Shown: positions 63,537 to 64,000 of the stretch, in pieces | How positions within the stretch are numbered: the stretch's first letter is position 1 | Layout of the letters: each line of letters opens with the position of its first letter | NCBI GenBank assembly: GCA_016196065.1 | Contig: JACPYL010000010.1 | Location: forward strand, 620,001 to 684,000 | Direction of reading: 5' to 3' | DNA: 64,000 nt | Origin: Acidobacteriota bacterium | Lineage (GTDB): Bacteria > Acidobacteriota > Terriglobia > Terriglobales > Acidobacteriaceae | Notes under the pieces: generated by a model | What the model saw: only the letters and a program-made list of their open reading frames with translations | Told to the model about the DNA's origin: nothing | Databases searched by the model: none | Translations under genes and position numbers: made by a program

Positions 63537-64000
63537 TTAACGCCGCGCCAATAAAATAAAAAGAAGTCGCATCAGGAGGTAGACGGCAACCAGGATTACC
63601 GCCGTACTATGCCGCGCGTAGGTCCTGCCTGCGCGTTCGAGCAGGCTCTCTGGGTAGGCGCTGACGGGCTCACCGCCTAAATAGTGCAGGACGTCAGCGG
63701 TCATTTCGCGGGCGGACTGGTAGCGCGTATTTGGATCCGCCGCCATAGCTTTTTCGCAGATGGCCTGCAGCCTCCGAGGGACGCTGCTTTCTTCCGGTAG
63801 TGAATTTGGCGGGCCCGGCTTCCTGGCGAGGAATTGTAAGACCGCTCCCAGCGAAAAAATATCCGTCCGATAGTCGACGGTGAGTTCACCGCGCGACTGT
63901 TCCGGTGACATGTAGCCGGGAGTTCCAAGGACGCTGCCCTCTCCGGTAACGTGGGAAGAGGCGCTCGACGATTCTTGCGTCACAGCAATTTCATTTCGCT
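63537..64000 (-). CDS. Ser/Thr protein kinase, 3' part, cut by the window edge
   Basis: The open frame runs off the right edge, so only the C-terminal ~154 residues are seen. They contain the P+1 loop [14 protein letters not shown], the helix-F segment [16 protein letters not shown], the conserved Arg near [10 protein letters not shown] and a single membrane helix near the end (about 15 residues before the C terminus). The catalytic loop lies outside. The family is bacterial PknB/STPK-like; the usual outer sensor after the helix is missing, as only a short tail follows. A GTG at 63983 could be read as a start but is inside the kinase activation loop. Confidence 0.9.
   Translation of the reverse strand, partial: RNEIAVTQESSSASSHVTGEGSVLGTPGYMSPEQSRGELTVDYRTDIFSLGAVLQFLARKPGPPNSLPEESSVPRRLQAICEKAMAADPNTRYQSAREMTADVLHYLGGEPVSAYPESLLERAGRTYARHSTAVILVAVYLLMRLLFILLARR

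Overview
The window is a bacterial chromosome segment with fairly high GC, 57 protein-coding genes including one cut by the right edge, and no rRNA, tRNA, CRISPR array, prophage or insertion sequence that I could see. The gene content suggests an acidobacterium of the Terriglobia/Koribacter type. That is an inference from style: secreted DUF3857-TPR, Kelch-like and TonB-C-domain proteins, Ku, Kdo synthesis (a Gram-negative envelope), mreBCD, many GTG and TTG starts with good Shine-Dalgarno sequences, and several families of imperfect palindromic repeats between genes. No marker such as 16S rRNA is present to settle it.

Layout. 1-6 kb: a receiver-only response regulator, a secreted Kelch/Ig protein, a DinB protein, a secreted TPR protein and small proteins. 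6.3-9 kb: ahcY and metK, the S-adenosylmethionine cycle pair, preceded by a RodZ-like HTH membrane protein. 10-13 kb: a GAF-GGDEF cyclase, a Tat-exported RidA-like protein, and a DUF4423-type regulator with a VOC protein. 13-17.6 kb: a large DUF3857/transglutaminase/TPR protein and an unknown secreted protein. 17.7-26 kb: ppc, diverging from pyrG-kdsA-(K+ channel)-kdsD-GNAT. 26-29 kb: asnA and a RES/Xre toxin-antitoxin pair with a very clear promoter. 29-36 kb: a Sel1 protein, an ICMT-like methyltransferase, an aminotransferase, an orphan TonB-C protein, an aldehyde dehydrogenase, and DoxX-azoR diverging from a TetR regulator. 36-40.4 kb: a FecR protein and mreBCD. 40.4-46.4 kb: DUF92, Ku, a beta-propeller lipoprotein and an exported (alpha/alpha)6-type protein. 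46.5-54.6 kb: a tight chemotaxis operon on the minus strand (TonB-C protein, MCP, cheW, cheR, cheA, cheB, cheY, cheX). 54.9-60.6 kb: an overlapping three-gene two-component operon (four-GAF/three-PAS kinase, receiver, NtrC-type activator). 60.7-64 kb: an unknown 317-residue protein, a YCII-TPR fusion, a small membrane protein and the 3' end of a Ser/Thr kinase gene.

How it fits together. The envelope theme is strong: Kdo for LPS (kdsA, kdsD), CTP supply (pyrG), cell shape (mreBCD, RodZ-like) and many exported proteins. The second theme is signalling: chemotaxis, c-di-GMP, a multi-sensor kinase with two regulators, and a Ser/Thr kinase. The most distinctive signals outside genes are the repeat families, one of which also lies in frame inside kdsD, and the symmetrical promoter of the RES/Xre module. 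I found no convincing wholly new multi-gene system. The best leads are the TonB-C gene heading the chemotaxis operon, the unknown protein behind the NtrC operon, and the channel gene inside the Kdo cluster.
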